Assembly: GCF_023715465.1 (NCBI RefSeq)
Contig: NZ_JAMBOE010000002.1
Span: 639,104 to 703,103 of the forward strand
From: Paenibacillus macerans
GTDB lineage: Bacteria > Bacillota > Bacilli > Paenibacillales > Paenibacillaceae
DNA length: 64,000 bases
Reading direction: 5' to 3'
Shown: positions 52,037 through 62,018 of the stretch, piece after piece
Numbering within the stretch: position 1 is the stretch's first letter
How the letters are laid out: the number at the start of each line of letters is the position of its first letter
Translations under genes and position numbers: made by a program
Notes under the pieces: generated by a model
What the model was told of the DNA's origin: nothing
Database searches by the model: none
The model's input: the letters and a program-made list of their open reading frames with translations, nothing else

Positions 52037-52972
52037 TTATCCCAGCGCGGCTGCGGTTTGCTCCAGGCTCTCCAAGCCGCTCACGTTGAATAGACGCACC
52101 GATTTGTCGATTTTTTTGATTAGTCCGGTAAGCACGCTTCCCGGCCCGATCTCCACGAAGGTGTCCACGCCTTGCGCAATCAGCCAGGCAACGCTGTCCT
52201 CCCAAAGCACGGGCGAATATACCTGCTCCACGAGCAGTTTGGAAATGTCGGTCCCGCTTTGAACCGGGCGCGCGGTAACATTCGCGACAACCGGAACGGA
52301 AGCATCCTTAAACGTTACGCCCGCAAGCTTGTCCGAGAGACGCTCCGCCGCCGCTCTCATCAGCGAGGAATGAAACGGTCCGCTGACTTCAAGCGGAATC
52401 GCCCGTTTGGCCCCGATCTCCTTGACGCGTTCGGCGACCTGCGCAACGCCTTCCTTGCTGCCGGAGACGACGATCTGCCCCGGGCAATTGACGTTGGCGA
52501 GCTCGACTAGGGCTCCGCCGGCGGTAATATCCGCGCAGAGCTGCGCCAGCGCCTCGCGTTCGCCGCCAAGCACCGCGGCCATCGCTCCCTGTCCGCCGGG
52601 TACGGCCTGCTCCATATACTGGCCGCGGGCCCGCACGATCGAGACGGCGTCTTCAAAAGCAAGGGCCCCGGCCGCCGTTAACGCGCTGTATTCGCCCAGG
52701 CTGTGTCCGGCGACATAATCCGGCGCGAAGCCTTTGGCCGCAAACACCTGGTGCAGCGCTGAGCTTGCCGTAAGCAGCGCCGGCTGCGTGTTGGCCGTCT
52801 GCTTCAATTCGCTTTCCGGTCCTTCGAACACGAGCCGGGTCAGCGGAAAGCCCAATTTTTCATCCGCGGTATCAAACAAGTTCCGGGACGAAAGCAGCGC
52901 ATCATATATATCCTTACCCATTCCGACGCTTTGGGAACCCTGTCCGGGAAAAACAAATGCCAATTTGCCCAT
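52037..52972 (-). CDS. fabD: malonyl CoA-ACP transacylase FabD
   Basis: 311 residues. FPGQGSQSVGMGKD opening, nucleophile in GHSLGEYSAL and later catalytic histidine in SGPFHSSLM. Loads malonyl groups onto ACP. GAGGAG before the ATG at 52972. A gap of about 230 bp to fabG carries a dispersed repeat. Confidence 0.97.
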   Translation of the reverse strand: MGKLAFVFPGQGSQSVGMGKDIYDALLSSRNLFDTADEKLGFPLTRLVFEGPESELKQTANTQPALLTASSALHQVFAAKGFAPDYVAGHSLGEYSALTAAGALAFEDAVSIVRARGQYMEQAVPGGQGAMAAVLGGEREALAQLCADITAGGALVELANVNCPGQIVVSGSKEGVAQVAERVKEIGAKRAIPLEVSGPFHSSLMRAAAERLSDKLAGVTFKDASVPVVANVTARPVQSGTDISKLLVEQVYSPVLWEDSVAWLIAQGVDTFVEIGPGSVLTGLIKKIDKSVRLFNVSGLESLEQTAAALG

Positions 52973-53021
52973 CTTGTAGCACTCCTCATTTAAAAAAATA
53001 CCCTTTGTCAAAGCCGGCGTC

Positions 53022-54008
53022 CTACCACACCAGTACGGAAGCCCCCCAGGTCAATCCGCCGCCGAAGCCAACGAGCAGCAGCGTATCGCCTTCCTTCATC
53101 CGGCCTTCCTCTGCCGCTTCTACGAGCGCGAGCGGAATGGAAGCCGCCGACGTGTTGGCATATTTATCCACGTTGATGACGCATTTTTCCTCCGACAAAT
53201 TCAGCCGCTGCATCGCCGATTGAATAATGCGGATATTGGCCTGGTGCGGCACAAACAGATCGATGTCCTCTTTGCTCTTGCCCGCTTTGCGCAAGACTTC
53301 CTCGGTCGCATTCTCCATCACCCGCACTGCGAACTTGAACACTTCGCGGCCGTTCATATAAAGGTAATGTTTACGCTCCGCAACCGTCGCCTCCGAGGCC
53401 GGAAGCCGGGAGCCTCCCGCCGGCAGATTAAGCTGCACGCCGCCGGCGCCTTCCGCGCCCAGATCAAAGGAGAGGAAGCCGCGTCCTTCCGGCACCTCGC
53501 CGAGCACGACCGCGCCCGCCCCGTCGCCGAACAACACGCATGTATTGCGGTCCGTATAGTCGGTGATGCGGGACAAGGTGTCGGCGCCGATCACCAAGGC
53601 GTTTTTGTACATTCCCGTCTGAATGAACCCGTTGGCCGCTGCCATACTGTAGACGAAACCCGAGCAGGCGGCGGACAGGTCGAACGCGGCCGCCTTTTTA
53701 GCCCCCAGCTTATCCTGTAAAATGCAAGCCGTAGACGGAAACGCCATATCCGGCGTAATCGTGGCCACAATAATCAGATCAAGCTCCTCCGCCGCCAAGC
53801 CCGCGGACTTTAACGCCCGCACCGCGGCTTCATACGCCAAATCGGATGTCGCTTGCTCCGGAGCGGCGATATGGCGTTCCCGGATTCCCGTCCGCGACAC
53901 GATCCACTCGTCATTGGTATCCACCATTTTTTCCAAATCTGCATTCGTCAACACTTTTTCAGGAACGTATTTCCCGGTCCCGATAATTCCTACCGAACGT
54001 AATTTCAT
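53022..54008 (-). CDS. fabH: 3-oxoacyl-ACP synthase III FabH
   Basis: 328 residues. Active Cys in DLSAACSGFVYS, His in FVPHQANIRI and Asn in KYANTSAAS. Starts fatty acid synthesis by condensing acyl-CoA with malonyl-ACP, choosing branched primers in Bacillota. The ATG at 54008 is preferred to TTG 54017. Confidence 0.97.
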   Translation of the reverse strand: MKLRSVGIIGTGKYVPEKVLTNADLEKMVDTNDEWIVSRTGIRERHIAAPEQATSDLAYEAAVRALKSAGLAAEELDLIIVATITPDMAFPSTACILQDKLGAKKAAAFDLSAACSGFVYSMAAANGFIQTGMYKNALVIGADTLSRITDYTDRNTCVLFGDGAGAVVLGEVPEGRGFLSFDLGAEGAGGVQLNLPAGGSRLPASEATVAERKHYLYMNGREVFKFAVRVMENATEEVLRKAGKSKEDIDLFVPHQANIRIIQSAMQRLNLSEEKCVINVDKYANTSAASIPLALVEAAEEGRMKEGDTLLLVGFGGGLTWGASVLVW

Positions 54009-54021
54009 TAGCTTCAATCAC

Positions 54022-55008
54022 TCACTTCCCGCTGATTTCCCGTGCTATGCTCTCCGTCAGTTTGTTTTGCAGCGCTAGACGCGCCTGGCGCACGGCATTT
54101 TTGATCGCTCCTCCGTCCGAGGAGCCGTGCCCTTTGACGACAAGTCCGCTAAGCCCCAAAAGCGGCGCTCCCCCGTGTTCCTTGTAGTCAAGCGTTTGCT
54201 TCAGCCCGCGCAAAGACGGCATCAGCACCGCCGCGGCCAGCTTGTTTTTCCATGATTTCGTAAATTCCCGCTTTAGAATCGAAAACAGCGTACCCGCCGT
54301 TCCTTCCAGTGACTTGAGCAAAATATTGCCGGCAAACCCGTCGCACACCAGCACATCGCAGGCGCCGGTCAAAATATCGCGGGCTTCCACATTGCCGACA
54401 AAGTTGACCGGCAGCTCCTCCAGCAGCGGATAGGCCGCCTTGGTCAGCTCATTGCCTTTCATCGCTTCGGTGCCGACGTTCAAAAGCCCAACGCGCGGCT
54501 TCGCGATCCCGTGCACCTTTTCGCGGTAAACGCTGCCCATCAGCGCATACTGCGCCAAATGCTCCGGTTTCGCGTCCATGTTGGCGCCAAGGTCCAGCGC
54601 CAGCACGCCGCGCTCGTCGACGGTTGGGATCATCGGCGCCAGCGCCGGACGCTCGATCCCTTCCATGCGGCCGACGACGAGCAGCCCGGTCGTCATAAGC
54701 GCGCCGGTGTTGCCGGCCGAAATCATCGCGTCGGCTTCGCCCTCGCGGACGAGCCGGCCGGCGACGACCATCGAAGCGTCTTTTTTGCGCCGGACGGCTT
54801 TGACCGGTTCATCCTCCGCTTCGATGATTTCCTCCGCGGGATGGATGCGCAGGTTGGCCGGGGCGCCCTCCAGCATTGGCTTCAGCACCTGTTCTTTTCC
54901 GACCAGAACGATCTCGGTGTCGCTCCATTCCCTGGCCGCGGCCAGCGCGCCCTCGACGGTGCTTTGCGGCGCATGATCCCCGCCCATAGCATCAATGGCG
55001 ATTCTCAT
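54022..55008 (-). CDS. plsX: phosphate acyltransferase PlsX
   Basis: 328 residues beginning [14 protein letters not shown] and with [26 protein letters not shown] and [14 protein letters not shown]. It makes acyl-phosphate from acyl-ACP for phospholipid synthesis. ATG overlaps the fapR stop (ATGA). Confidence 0.98.
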   Translation of the reverse strand: MRIAIDAMGGDHAPQSTVEGALAAAREWSDTEIVLVGKEQVLKPMLEGAPANLRIHPAEEIIEAEDEPVKAVRRKKDASMVVAGRLVREGEADAMISAGNTGALMTTGLLVVGRMEGIERPALAPMIPTVDERGVLALDLGANMDAKPEHLAQYALMGSVYREKVHGIAKPRVGLLNVGTEAMKGNELTKAAYPLLEELPVNFVGNVEARDILTGACDVLVCDGFAGNILLKSLEGTAGTLFSILKREFTKSWKNKLAAAVLMPSLRGLKQTLDYKEHGGAPLLGLSGLVVKGHGSSDGGAIKNAVRQARLALQNKLTESIAREISGK

Positions 55009-55589
55009 GATGATTTTCCTCCTTCATGTCTGTCCTCTCCCGTAGAACGGTAAATGACGAAGTTTCCTTGAAACACCATCTCTTCGCCGACATATGTAAA
55101 AACCTCTACCCTGGCTTTTCCTTTTTGTCCCGAGGAAGGCCGTACATACGCTTTGGCGATGCACTTCTCCCCCAAATGCACCGAGCGGATAAAACGGATC
55201 TCCGCAGAAAACGTCAGCGCAATCTCGTCATTAATGACGGCGACGGCCAAGGAGTTGGCCTGAGCGAATACATGGTGGCCGCGGGCGATGCCGGTCCGGG
55301 AGAACACATGCTCCTCGCGGATTTCAAAGATCGAGATCCCGCTTTTATCCAACTGCAAGTCAACGATTTCCCCGATAACTTCATCGAGCGGCAGCGACCT
55401 AACCTGGTCGTAAGAGCGCTCCGCCATCAGCTTCATCCGCTCCCGCAGTTCCGGGATGCCGAGCTCCATGCGGTCGAGCCGAATCGTCTGGATGCTGACT
55501 TTCAGCCGCCGGGTAAGCTCCTGGTCCGTGATGAACGGATTTTCTTCGATTATTTGGACGAGCTGCTGCTGTCTCGCCTTTTTGGGCAA
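55005..55589 (-). CDS. fapR: fatty acid and phospholipid repressor FapR
   Basis: About 194 residues. N-terminal DeoR-like helix-turn-helix ([20 protein letters not shown]), linker helix with IPELRERMK, and hot-dog domain ([20 protein letters not shown]) that binds malonyl-CoA. It represses fab and plsX genes when malonyl-CoA is low. The start is open: TTG 55589 is 15 nt from GGGAGGGG, whereas an in-frame ATC at 55598 has ideal spacing. A matching operator lies upstream. Confidence 0.95.
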   Translation of the reverse strand: MPKKARQQQLVQIIEENPFITDQELTRRLKVSIQTIRLDRMELGIPELRERMKLMAERSYDQVRSLPLDEVIGEIVDLQLDKSGISIFEIREEHVFSRTGIARGHHVFAQANSLAVAVINDEIALTFSAEIRFIRSVHLGEKCIAKAYVRPSSGQKGKARVEVFTYVGEEMVFQGNFVIYRSTGEDRHEGGKSS

Positions 55590-56021
55590 ACGTTCGATGG
55601 GTGTTCCCCTCCCTGATGATCATAGAGACAGTTCAACACTGAACTGAACCGGCTAAACCTCTATACTTTCATTTCAAATTTCAAAATCATTTCGTCCAAA
55701 GCCTGCAAAACTGCAGTTCTTTTCGGCTATCCAAGCGATCAAACGCAAATTCCCGCAAAATGCAGGAGCTGCAGGCCTTCCCTCGACGCTCATGATTCAC
55801 GCTGAAAAAAACTGCACTTTTGCAGGAATCTATTAGTGTGAGTTCTGCTTCTATTGTTTTCATTAGAACCTGGTACTAAATTTTAGTATAAAACATCCCG
55901 CAGCAAAAAGAAAGTGGCATTGCCGGAAACATTGCAGGACAGGGATTTGGGGCAACCTCCGCTAACGGCCGGGAAGCGGCAACCCGAATATTCCTCCGCC
56001 CTTCTTACGGATACCGCAGGC
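55590..56021. other. fapR upstream region with TGCAGGAA repeats
   Basis: Besides the operator this gap has CTGCA-rich motifs (AAACTGCAGTT near 55709, AAAATGCAGGAGCTGCAGG near 55759, ACTGCACTTTTGCAGGA near 55811), again resembling dispersed intergenic repeats. No gene is seen. Confidence 0.4.
55863..55879. promoter_or_regulatory. FapR operator
   Basis: TTAGAACCTGGTACTAA is a near-perfect match to the known FapR box (TTAGTACCTGGTACTAA type). It lies 5 bp downstream of a leftward -10 box TATACT at 55885-55890, so FapR would autoregulate its operon by covering the start site. Confidence 0.85.
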
Positions 56022-56054
56022 AAAAAAAATAGCACCTCACCGAAATGAAGTACT
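56022..56054 (-). terminator. terminator after rpmF
   Basis: AGTACTTCA/TGAGGTGCT stem with two G-U pairs, 6-nt loop, then ATTTTTTTT leftward. Confidence 0.75.
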
Positions 56055-56074
56055 ACTTGGAATTCAGATGCAGC

Positions 56075-56248
56075 TTATTGACCAATAATTTCTCTCGATT
56101 TGTATGTTCCGCAAACTTTGCATACGTGGTGAGCAAGCTTCAATTCGCCGCATTGTTCACATTTCACCATGCCCGGCACAGCCAATTTGAAGTGCGTGCG
56201 GCGTTTGTCGCGGCGCGTTTTGGACGTTCTCCGTTGAGGTACTGCCAT
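56075..56248 (-). CDS. rpmF: 50S ribosomal protein L32
   Basis: 57 residues: [20 protein letters not shown] with the zinc-type cysteines CEQC and CKVC, so the zinc-binding L32 form. AAGGAGGTGG before the ATG. Follows yceD as usual. Confidence 0.97.
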   Translation of the reverse strand: MAVPQRRTSKTRRDKRRTHFKLAVPGMVKCEQCGELKLAHHVCKVCGTYKSREIIGQ

Positions 56249-56302
56249 GATTCCCACCTCCTTATTCAAGTCAACCCAATTAACGGTGTGCTTTATTCGT
56301 GT

Positions 56303-56830
56303 TTACTGCTTGTTTTTGAAAAAATCACCGAGCGCTGCGAGGCGCGGATCGATCCGTTCGGTGTTGCAGCCGCATTCCCGTTCGTTCAGATCGGCTCCGC
56401 AATTGGGACAAAGCCCTTTGCAGGATTCCTTGCAGACAGCGGCAAACGGCAGATTCAGCAATAACGTTTCCTCCACATATGGCGTCAAGTCCAATTTGTC
56501 CTCGGCGACATATTGCAGATCGTCTTCTTCGTCCTGCGCTTGCATGTCCATCTCGAGATTGTCACTTTGTTTGAAGCTCTCTGCAAATTCCGCTGCGACC
56601 GTGCGTTTCAAAGGCTTCAGACATCTGGAGCACGTCATGTCGAGCTCAGCCGTCAGCTTGCCCCTGACATCGACAACTCCGCCGCCGGAGGCTTCCGCCC
56701 GCAGATCAACCCGTAGCGGACTGATCCCGGTGATGTCCCTGCGGCCTTTAATCACCCGGCTGACATCCAAAGTCTGATGGATCTCCACCGGAGCTTCCGA
56801 CGATGCCACCTGGCGAAAATGTATTAACAT
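56303..56830 (-). CDS. DUF177 protein YceD
   Basis: 175 residues. Family features: LDMTCSRCLKPLKRTVAAEF and C-terminal CKGLCPNCGADLNERECGC, two cysteine pairs likely binding zinc. Usually precedes rpmF and is linked to rRNA metabolism. The ATG at 56830 follows GGAG at 8 nt. Confidence 0.9.
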   Translation of the reverse strand: MLIHFRQVASSEAPVEIHQTLDVSRVIKGRRDITGISPLRVDLRAEASGGGVVDVRGKLTAELDMTCSRCLKPLKRTVAAEFAESFKQSDNLEMDMQAQDEEDDLQYVAEDKLDLTPYVEETLLLNLPFAAVCKESCKGLCPNCGADLNERECGCNTERIDPRLAALGDFFKNKQ

Positions 56831-56857
56831 CAGCATCACTCCAAACAAACAAAATTT

Positions 56858-56887
56858 ATTATACCGATTTCAAGCAAGTTTTGTCAA
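56858..56887 (-). promoter_or_regulatory. promoter of yceD-rpmF
   Basis: TTGACA and TATAAT with 18 bp between; a consensus sigma-A promoter. Confidence 0.85.
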
Positions 56888-56933
56888 CAATATAGCTTAA
56901 TTCGTGGTATATTTTGTACAAAAAGCTTCTTAT

Positions 56934-56966
56934 GAGGTAAAACCTGACTTTTTGAACTCGAACTTA
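56934..56966. repeat. partial copy of the GACTTTTTGAACTCG repeat
   Basis: GAGGTAAAACCTGACTTTTT then GAACTCGAACTTA, equal to the right half of the repeat at 51831-51886. It lies just before the tmcAL ribosome site. Confidence 0.6.
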
Positions 56967-56987
56967 AACAAAGGAGTCGATCCGCAC

Positions 56988-58235
56988 GTGAATGTCGTCG
57001 GAATTATTGTTGAATATAATCCGCTCCACAACGGACATGTTCATCACTTCGCCGAGGCGAAGCGCTTGACGAAGGCGGATGCGGTCATCGCCGTCATGAG
57101 CGGCGATTTTTTGCAGCGCGGCGAGCCGGCGATCGTGGACAAATGGGCGCGGGCGGAAATGGCGCTGCACCTCGGCGCCGACCTCGTGCTCGAGCTGCCG
57201 ATCGCTTACGCGGCGCAGCCGGCGGAGTGGTTCGCGTACGGCGCGGTGGCGCTGCTTGAGGCGACGGGCGTCGCGACGCATCTGTGCTTCGGCAGCGAGG
57301 CCGGCGCGCTCGAGGCGCTGCAGCCGTTCGCCAAGCGGCTCGCCGACGGCGGCGGCGCGCTGAAGGCGGCGGTCGCGGAGGAACTCGCCACCGGGGCGAG
57401 CTTCCCCGCCGCCTACGCCGCTGCGGCCGCGCGCCTGCTCGCCGGCAGCGGCGCTGCCGCCGGCGCAGATGCCGCCGCAGCGCGAGCGCTGCTGGAGCAG
57501 CCCAACAACAGCTTGGGGCTGCACTACCTGATCGCGCTGCGGCGGCTTCACAGCGGCATCGCGCCGGTCACGGTCCGGCGCCGGGCCGCGGGCTATAACG
57601 ATGCCGCGCCGACGGACGCGCGCATCGCCAGCGCCACCGCCGTGCGCCGGCTGATCGCCGGCGGCGGCCTGGACGCGGCTGCGCCTTATCTCCCGCCGTA
57701 CACGGCGGACATCCTCGCCCGCGAATTCGCGGCGGGACGGGGCCCCGTGACGTGGGAGAACCTGGCCGCGCCGCTGTTTCACCAGTTGCTGCTCGCTTCG
57801 CAAGAGCAGCTCCGCGCCTGCCACGAAATGACCGAAGGCCTGGAGTACCGTATCAAAAAAGCGCTGCCCCGGCTCGAAAAGCCGACCGTAGCCGAGCTGC
57901 TGGCCAAGCTCAAAACGAAACGGTACACCCACACGAAGCTGCAGCGCACCCTGCTGCACGCGCTGCTGCAGCATCCGCGGGATCTGCTGACACCCGAAGC
58001 GCTGGCGGAAGGTCCGGGCTACCTGCGCGTGCTGGCGTTTAGCAACCAGGGACAAGAGATGCTGAAGCGGATGAAACAGCGCGCCAAACTGCCGATTGTT
58101 ACCCGGGCCGCCGAGCTTGAGCATCCGCAGCTGACGCTCGATATCCGGGCGGCCGCCGCTTATGCCAACGGCATGCCTGGGCGGCAGGCCGATCAGCTGT
58201 TCCGGGACTACCGTCAACCGCCGATGCGGATTTAG
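56988..58235 (+). CDS. tmcAL: tRNA(Met) cytidine acetate ligase TmcAL (YlbM)
   Basis: 415 residues. Nucleotidyltransferase start NVVGIIVEYNPLHNGHVHHF (HxGH) and SGDFLQRGEPAIVDKWARAE. Acetylates the wobble cytidine of elongator tRNA-Met using acetate and ATP. The middle (about residues 95-260) is Ala/Arg-rich with very high GC, unlike its ends, but the frame stays open. GTG start with AAAGGAG before it. Tail-to-tail with ylbL. Confidence 0.9.
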   Translation: MNVVGIIVEYNPLHNGHVHHFAEAKRLTKADAVIAVMSGDFLQRGEPAIVDKWARAEMALHLGADLVLELPIAYAAQPAEWFAYGAVALLEATGVATHLCFGSEAGALEALQPFAKRLADGGGALKAAVAEELATGASFPAAYAAAAARLLAGSGAAAGADAAAARALLEQPNNSLGLHYLIALRRLHSGIAPVTVRRRAAGYNDAAPTDARIASATAVRRLIAGGGLDAAAPYLPPYTADILAREFAAGRGPVTWENLAAPLFHQLLLASQEQLRACHEMTEGLEYRIKKALPRLEKPTVAELLAKLKTKRYTHTKLQRTLLHALLQHPRDLLTPEALAEGPGYLRVLAFSNQGQEMLKRMKQRAKLPIVTRAAELEHPQLTLDIRAAAAYANGMPGRQADQLFRDYRQPPMRI

Positions 58236-59257
58236 TCTTTTTGCTTAAGCGCCTGCAAATCGTCCAGCGCATCGTCGAGCTTTTTGACCGGCACGAGCTT
58301 CATCTTCGAACCGATTGCCTCCGCCTTTGCCTTGGCTTCTTTATAATTCGCTTCGGGCACAAAAAATATTTCGGCCTTCTCCCGCTCCGCCGCGACGATC
58401 TTGAACTGGACGCCGCCGATCGGCCCAATGGTGCCGTCCTCCGAGATCGTGCCGGTTCCGGCGATGCGATGCCCTTTGGTCAAATCCCCGGGCGTCAACT
58501 GGTTGTAAATTTCCAGTGTAAACATCAGGCCCGCCGAAGGACCGCCGATCTCCGTATCGGCAAAGGTGACTTCTTTCGTCTTATCCGCAGCCTCCACCTT
58601 CAACACTTCCCCGACGCTGACGCCCAGCCCCGCTTTGCGGGCACCTTCCGCATTGACGATCTGGACGAGCTCCACCTGCTCTTCAACCGTTTTTCCGCTT
58701 CGTGAAAGCTGCACGGGAACGACGTCCCCGGGCTTTTTACCTTGAAGCAAAGGCGCCAGATCCTCAAACTTTTTCACCGGCTGGCCATTCACCTGGCGGA
58801 TGATGTCCCCGGACCGGAAGTTGCCTTTGGGCTCGTTTTCTTTGGACAGTCCGATAATAAAAACATACTGGGACACCACGTCGTATTCCACCCCGGCTTT
58901 GCGGTAGGCCGCCATCACCGCGCTGGATTGCGAGCTGCTCATATAATACCGCTGCTCCGTCTCGTATTCCTTATCGTTGCGATCCGGTTCCTTGCGGACC
59001 ACTTCGGCATCCTTGTTGAATGGAGACGTGGCCAGCATCCACAAATTGGCGTAGCTGACCGATACCGTCGTAAGCATAAATGCGCCCTTCTCCTCCGTAT
59101 CCCCCGACTTGACGCTGACAATCGGCTTAACCTCTTCGGCGGTTCCCGGCTGATTGATCATGTACGGCGTGTTCATAAAAACGACCACATATACGATCAC
59201 CGCCATCGTCAGGACGTATAACCCCGCTTTTAAAGCTATGGATCTTGATTGACGCAT
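58232..59257 (-). CDS. ylbL: PDZ-domain Lon-like serine protease YlbL/SepM
   Basis: 341 residues. N-terminal membrane anchor (AGLYVLTMAVIVYVVVFM), a PDZ domain (about 130-210) and a Lon-type catalytic domain with Ser in EIGGPSAGLMFTLEI and Lys in GPIGGVQFKIVAA. Works at the outer membrane face, and related proteins process peptide signals or YneA-type division inhibitors. ATG at 59257 follows GGGAGAG. Confidence 0.9.
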   Translation of the reverse strand: MRQSRSIALKAGLYVLTMAVIVYVVVFMNTPYMINQPGTAEEVKPIVSVKSGDTEEKGAFMLTTVSVSYANLWMLATSPFNKDAEVVRKEPDRNDKEYETEQRYYMSSSQSSAVMAAYRKAGVEYDVVSQYVFIIGLSKENEPKGNFRSGDIIRQVNGQPVKKFEDLAPLLQGKKPGDVVPVQLSRSGKTVEEQVELVQIVNAEGARKAGLGVSVGEVLKVEAADKTKEVTFADTEIGGPSAGLMFTLEIYNQLTPGDLTKGHRIAGTGTISEDGTIGPIGGVQFKIVAAEREKAEIFFVPEANYKEAKAKAEAIGSKMKLVPVKKLDDALDDLQALKQKD

Positions 59258-59372
59258 GGTTTCGCACTCTCCCTTCATCACGCGCGGCAGACGGGCGGCG
59301 GACCGGACGCGAAACATCCGGCCGCAAACGGCTAGTCTGCGATTCACGGCTGCTGCATAGCATGTACTATAT

Positions 59373-59399
59373 GAGGTTGTTCAAAAAGTCATCTTTTGA
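59373..59399. repeat. partial copy of the TTCAAAAAGTC repeat
   Basis: GAGGTTGTTCAAAAAGTCAT then CTTTTGA, equal to the left half of the repeat at 51831, located upstream of ylbJ. Confidence 0.6.
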
Positions 59400-59446
59400 T
59401 CAAGATGCTGCTTATTTCTATCTACTTATGAAGAAGGTGAATCGGA

Positions 59447-60679
59447 TTGAACTTGAAAAATTTTGCCGGCAGTCCCGCATCCACCGCCTTTACGGGGCTG
59501 CTGGCCGTTATGCTTGTCGTGTGCGTCGTATATGCTCCAAGCGAAGCGTTTAAAGCCTCCGGTCAGGGGCTGACTATCTGGTGGCATATCGTTTTTCCCG
59601 CTTTGCTCCCTTTCGTGATGTTATCGCAGATGCTCCTCGCCGGCGGATTCGCCCATGGCCTAGGCGCGCTGGTTGAACCTTTGACGCGAAGGCTGCTCGG
59701 TCTTCCCGGCACCTTCGGCTGGGTGCTGCCGCTCGGCATGACCGCCGGCTTTCCGGCCGCCGCCGACACGGCGGCGACTTTATACAAGCAAGGAAAAATC
59801 TCCGCAAGCGAGGCGGAACGGATCGCCGGAGCGGCCCATTTTTGCAGCCCGATGCTGCTTGTGATCGTCATCGGCACCGGTTTTTTCGGCCGCCCCGAAT
59901 TCGGCTTGCTGCTGCTCGCCGTACACTGGGCTGCCGGTCTGGCTGCCGGGATCACGCTGCATTTTCTTTTGCCGGATCGCTCCCCCGCCCGCAATGCTTC
60001 GGGATCGTCCACTACAAAAGCCAGTAACCGGCGCAGACCATCCCGGCTTCGCCAGGCGCTCCGCAGCATGGAGCAAGCGCGGCAGGAGGACGGCCGCAGC
60101 CTCGGCCGGTTGTTGGGCGATACCGTGACCTCCGGCGTGCAAACGCTGATGATCACCGGCGGCTACATGCTTATTTTTTCGATCATCATTCATGTCATAC
60201 TGTTGGCATTGCCGGGAACATTTTTTTCCGTCACCGTCAAAAGCCTGCTGGAGGTTCACCTCGGCTCCTACGCCATGTCCCGGTTGTCTTCCCCGGCGCT
60301 GTCGCCGGCGGTATTCACCGCTCTGCTGGGCGCCGCCCTCGGCTGGAGTGGTCTGTGCGCCTATCTCCAGGTTCGGGCAATTCTCGGACCGGCCGGAATC
60401 CGCGAACGGTTTTTTCTGCTGAACCGCCTGCTGCATGGAGCTTACGCCTACGCCATCACGCTGCTGTTGTGGAAGCCGCTTATCGGATGGCTGCCTGGCG
60501 CTTTTCCCGCTTTTGCCCAGGAGGGACAAACCGTCATAGGACACGACACCCCGGCAGCCGGGCTGCCCACCTGGCAGCAAGCGTTCGGGGTGATGGGATG
60601 GCAGCTATGGATGCTTGCGCTGTTAACGCTCGGCTTCGCAACCATTGCGCTCGTATGGAACCGCCGCGGCGAACATTAA
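59447..60679 (+). CDS. ylbJ: sporulation integral membrane protein YlbJ
   Basis: 410 residues with about eight membrane segments and Gate-type repeats ([60 protein letters not shown]). Needed for spore cortex formation in B. subtilis, so it marks an endospore former. TTG start with GAAGGTGA before it. Overlaps coaD by 4 bp tail to tail. Confidence 0.93.
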   Translation: MNLKNFAGSPASTAFTGLLAVMLVVCVVYAPSEAFKASGQGLTIWWHIVFPALLPFVMLSQMLLAGGFAHGLGALVEPLTRRLLGLPGTFGWVLPLGMTAGFPAAADTAATLYKQGKISASEAERIAGAAHFCSPMLLVIVIGTGFFGRPEFGLLLLAVHWAAGLAAGITLHFLLPDRSPARNASGSSTTKASNRRRPSRLRQALRSMEQARQEDGRSLGRLLGDTVTSGVQTLMITGGYMLIFSIIIHVILLALPGTFFSVTVKSLLEVHLGSYAMSRLSSPALSPAVFTALLGAALGWSGLCAYLQVRAILGPAGIRERFFLLNRLLHGAYAYAITLLLWKPLIGWLPGAFPAFAQEGQTVIGHDTPAAGLPTWQQAFGVMGWQLWMLALLTLGFATIALVWNRRGEH

Positions 60680-61194
60680 TTTTTGCCCGTTCGGCCCGCG
60701 GATTTATGTTGCAGCGCCAGTTCTACTTCCGGCGGCACAAGATCGCTGACGTCTCCGTGAAAGCTGGCGATCTCTTTGACAATGCTGGAGCTTAAATAGG
60801 AGTATTTCGGGTTCGTCATCATAAAAATCGTCTCCACGTCGCTGTTCAGCTTGTGATTGGTAGAGGCGAGCTGAAGCTCGTATTCAAAATCGGTGACGGA
60901 GCGGATACCGCGCACGATGACGTGAGCCTGCTTGTAGCTCATATAGTTGACGAGCAGATCTCGAAAACTGTCGACCTCCACGTTCGGCAAATGTCCGGTA
61001 ACCTCGGTCAGCAGTTGCTTCCGTTCTTCTACCGTAAATAACGGGTTTTTGCTTAAATTGTTCAGCACCGCCACAATCAGCTTGTCGAATTGGCGCGAAG
61101 CTCGTTGAATGATATCCATATGTCCTTTGGTCACCGGATCGAAGCTGCCCGGATAAACGGCGATTCGCGGATGATTGATCCGTTGTTCGTTCAT
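60676..61194 (-). CDS. coaD: phosphopantetheine adenylyltransferase
   Basis: 172 residues. [15 protein letters not shown] with the TxGH site and [11 protein letters not shown] with the SSS motif. Carries out the penultimate step of CoA synthesis. Follows rsmD as in most Bacillota. Confidence 0.98.
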   Translation of the reverse strand: MNEQRINHPRIAVYPGSFDPVTKGHMDIIQRASRQFDKLIVAVLNNLSKNPLFTVEERKQLLTEVTGHLPNVEVDSFRDLLVNYMSYKQAHVIVRGIRSVTDFEYELQLASTNHKLNSDVETIFMMTNPKYSYLSSSIVKEIASFHGDVSDLVPPEVELALQHKSAGRTGKN

Positions 61195-61221
61195 GCCTGT
61201 GTTCCTCTCCTATCTTAGCGG

Positions 61222-61791
61222 TTAGACCGCGCTGGTTTCTCGTTCGTAATCATAAACGGATACGGCCGTTTCTCCGTAATCCGCCTTGCGCCGCTGCGTA
61301 AAGTTCCCGAACCGCTCCGGATACTCATGGGAGGATTCATACTCCAGAACGATCGTAGCCCCCTCTTTAAGCAGCATAAGCTCGTCCATTTGCGTCATCA
61401 GTTGATCCCCGTGCTTTAACCGGTAAGGCGGGTCCAGAAAGACCAGATCAAAGACGGCTTCGCGTTTGGCCAAAGCTTTCAGCGCTCTTTCCGCATCGTT
61501 TTTGTACACTTCGGCCTGATCTGTGAGGCCGGTTGCTTTCAGATTGGCGCGGACGGTTTCGATGCTTTTGTACTCTTTGTCGATGAATACGGCCTTGTCC
61601 ATGCCGCGGCTTAACGCTTCGATGCCGAGACCTCCCGTACCGGCAAACAAATCCAGCACCGTTCCTCCTTCAAAGTAAGGACCGATGATGCTGAACACCG
61701 CTTCCTTCACTTTATCCGTCGTGGGCCGCGTCCCCATGCCGGGGACCGCCTTTAGCGCCCTGCCCCGGGCGCTGCCCGAAATAACTCTCAT
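61222..61791 (-). CDS. rsmD: 16S rRNA (guanine966-N2)-methyltransferase
   Basis: 189 residues. RVISGSARGRALKAVPG start, SAM site VLDLFAGTGGLGIEALSRG and catalytic FLDPPYRLKHGDQL. Modifies the small subunit rRNA. Confidence 0.96.
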   Translation of the reverse strand: MRVISGSARGRALKAVPGMGTRPTTDKVKEAVFSIIGPYFEGGTVLDLFAGTGGLGIEALSRGMDKAVFIDKEYKSIETVRANLKATGLTDQAEVYKNDAERALKALAKREAVFDLVFLDPPYRLKHGDQLMTQMDELMLLKEGATIVLEYESSHEYPERFGNFTQRRKADYGETAVSVYDYERETSAV

Positions 61792-62018
61792 GAATATTCA
61801 CACCCTTATGTATGCCTGGAAAATTCCTGTCGATATCGTACCACAATCCGCCGCAGATTGAAAAACCAAAAGATCATAACTTTTTTTCACCGCCGAGGTA
61901 TATTATCGAACATCCCGGACACAATTGTAGTATCGACATCACCAAATGTCGTAGACAACCGCGGAGAAGACTTACGTTTCCCCATAAGCTCTTCGTCCGG
62001 TTTCTCCTCTCCCATGAT

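Noticed and set aside
56964..58217. Leftward 417-residue frame opposite tmcAL
   Set aside because: Arg/Gln-rich shadow of the GC-rich gene; the rightward frame has the HxGH site and full family features.
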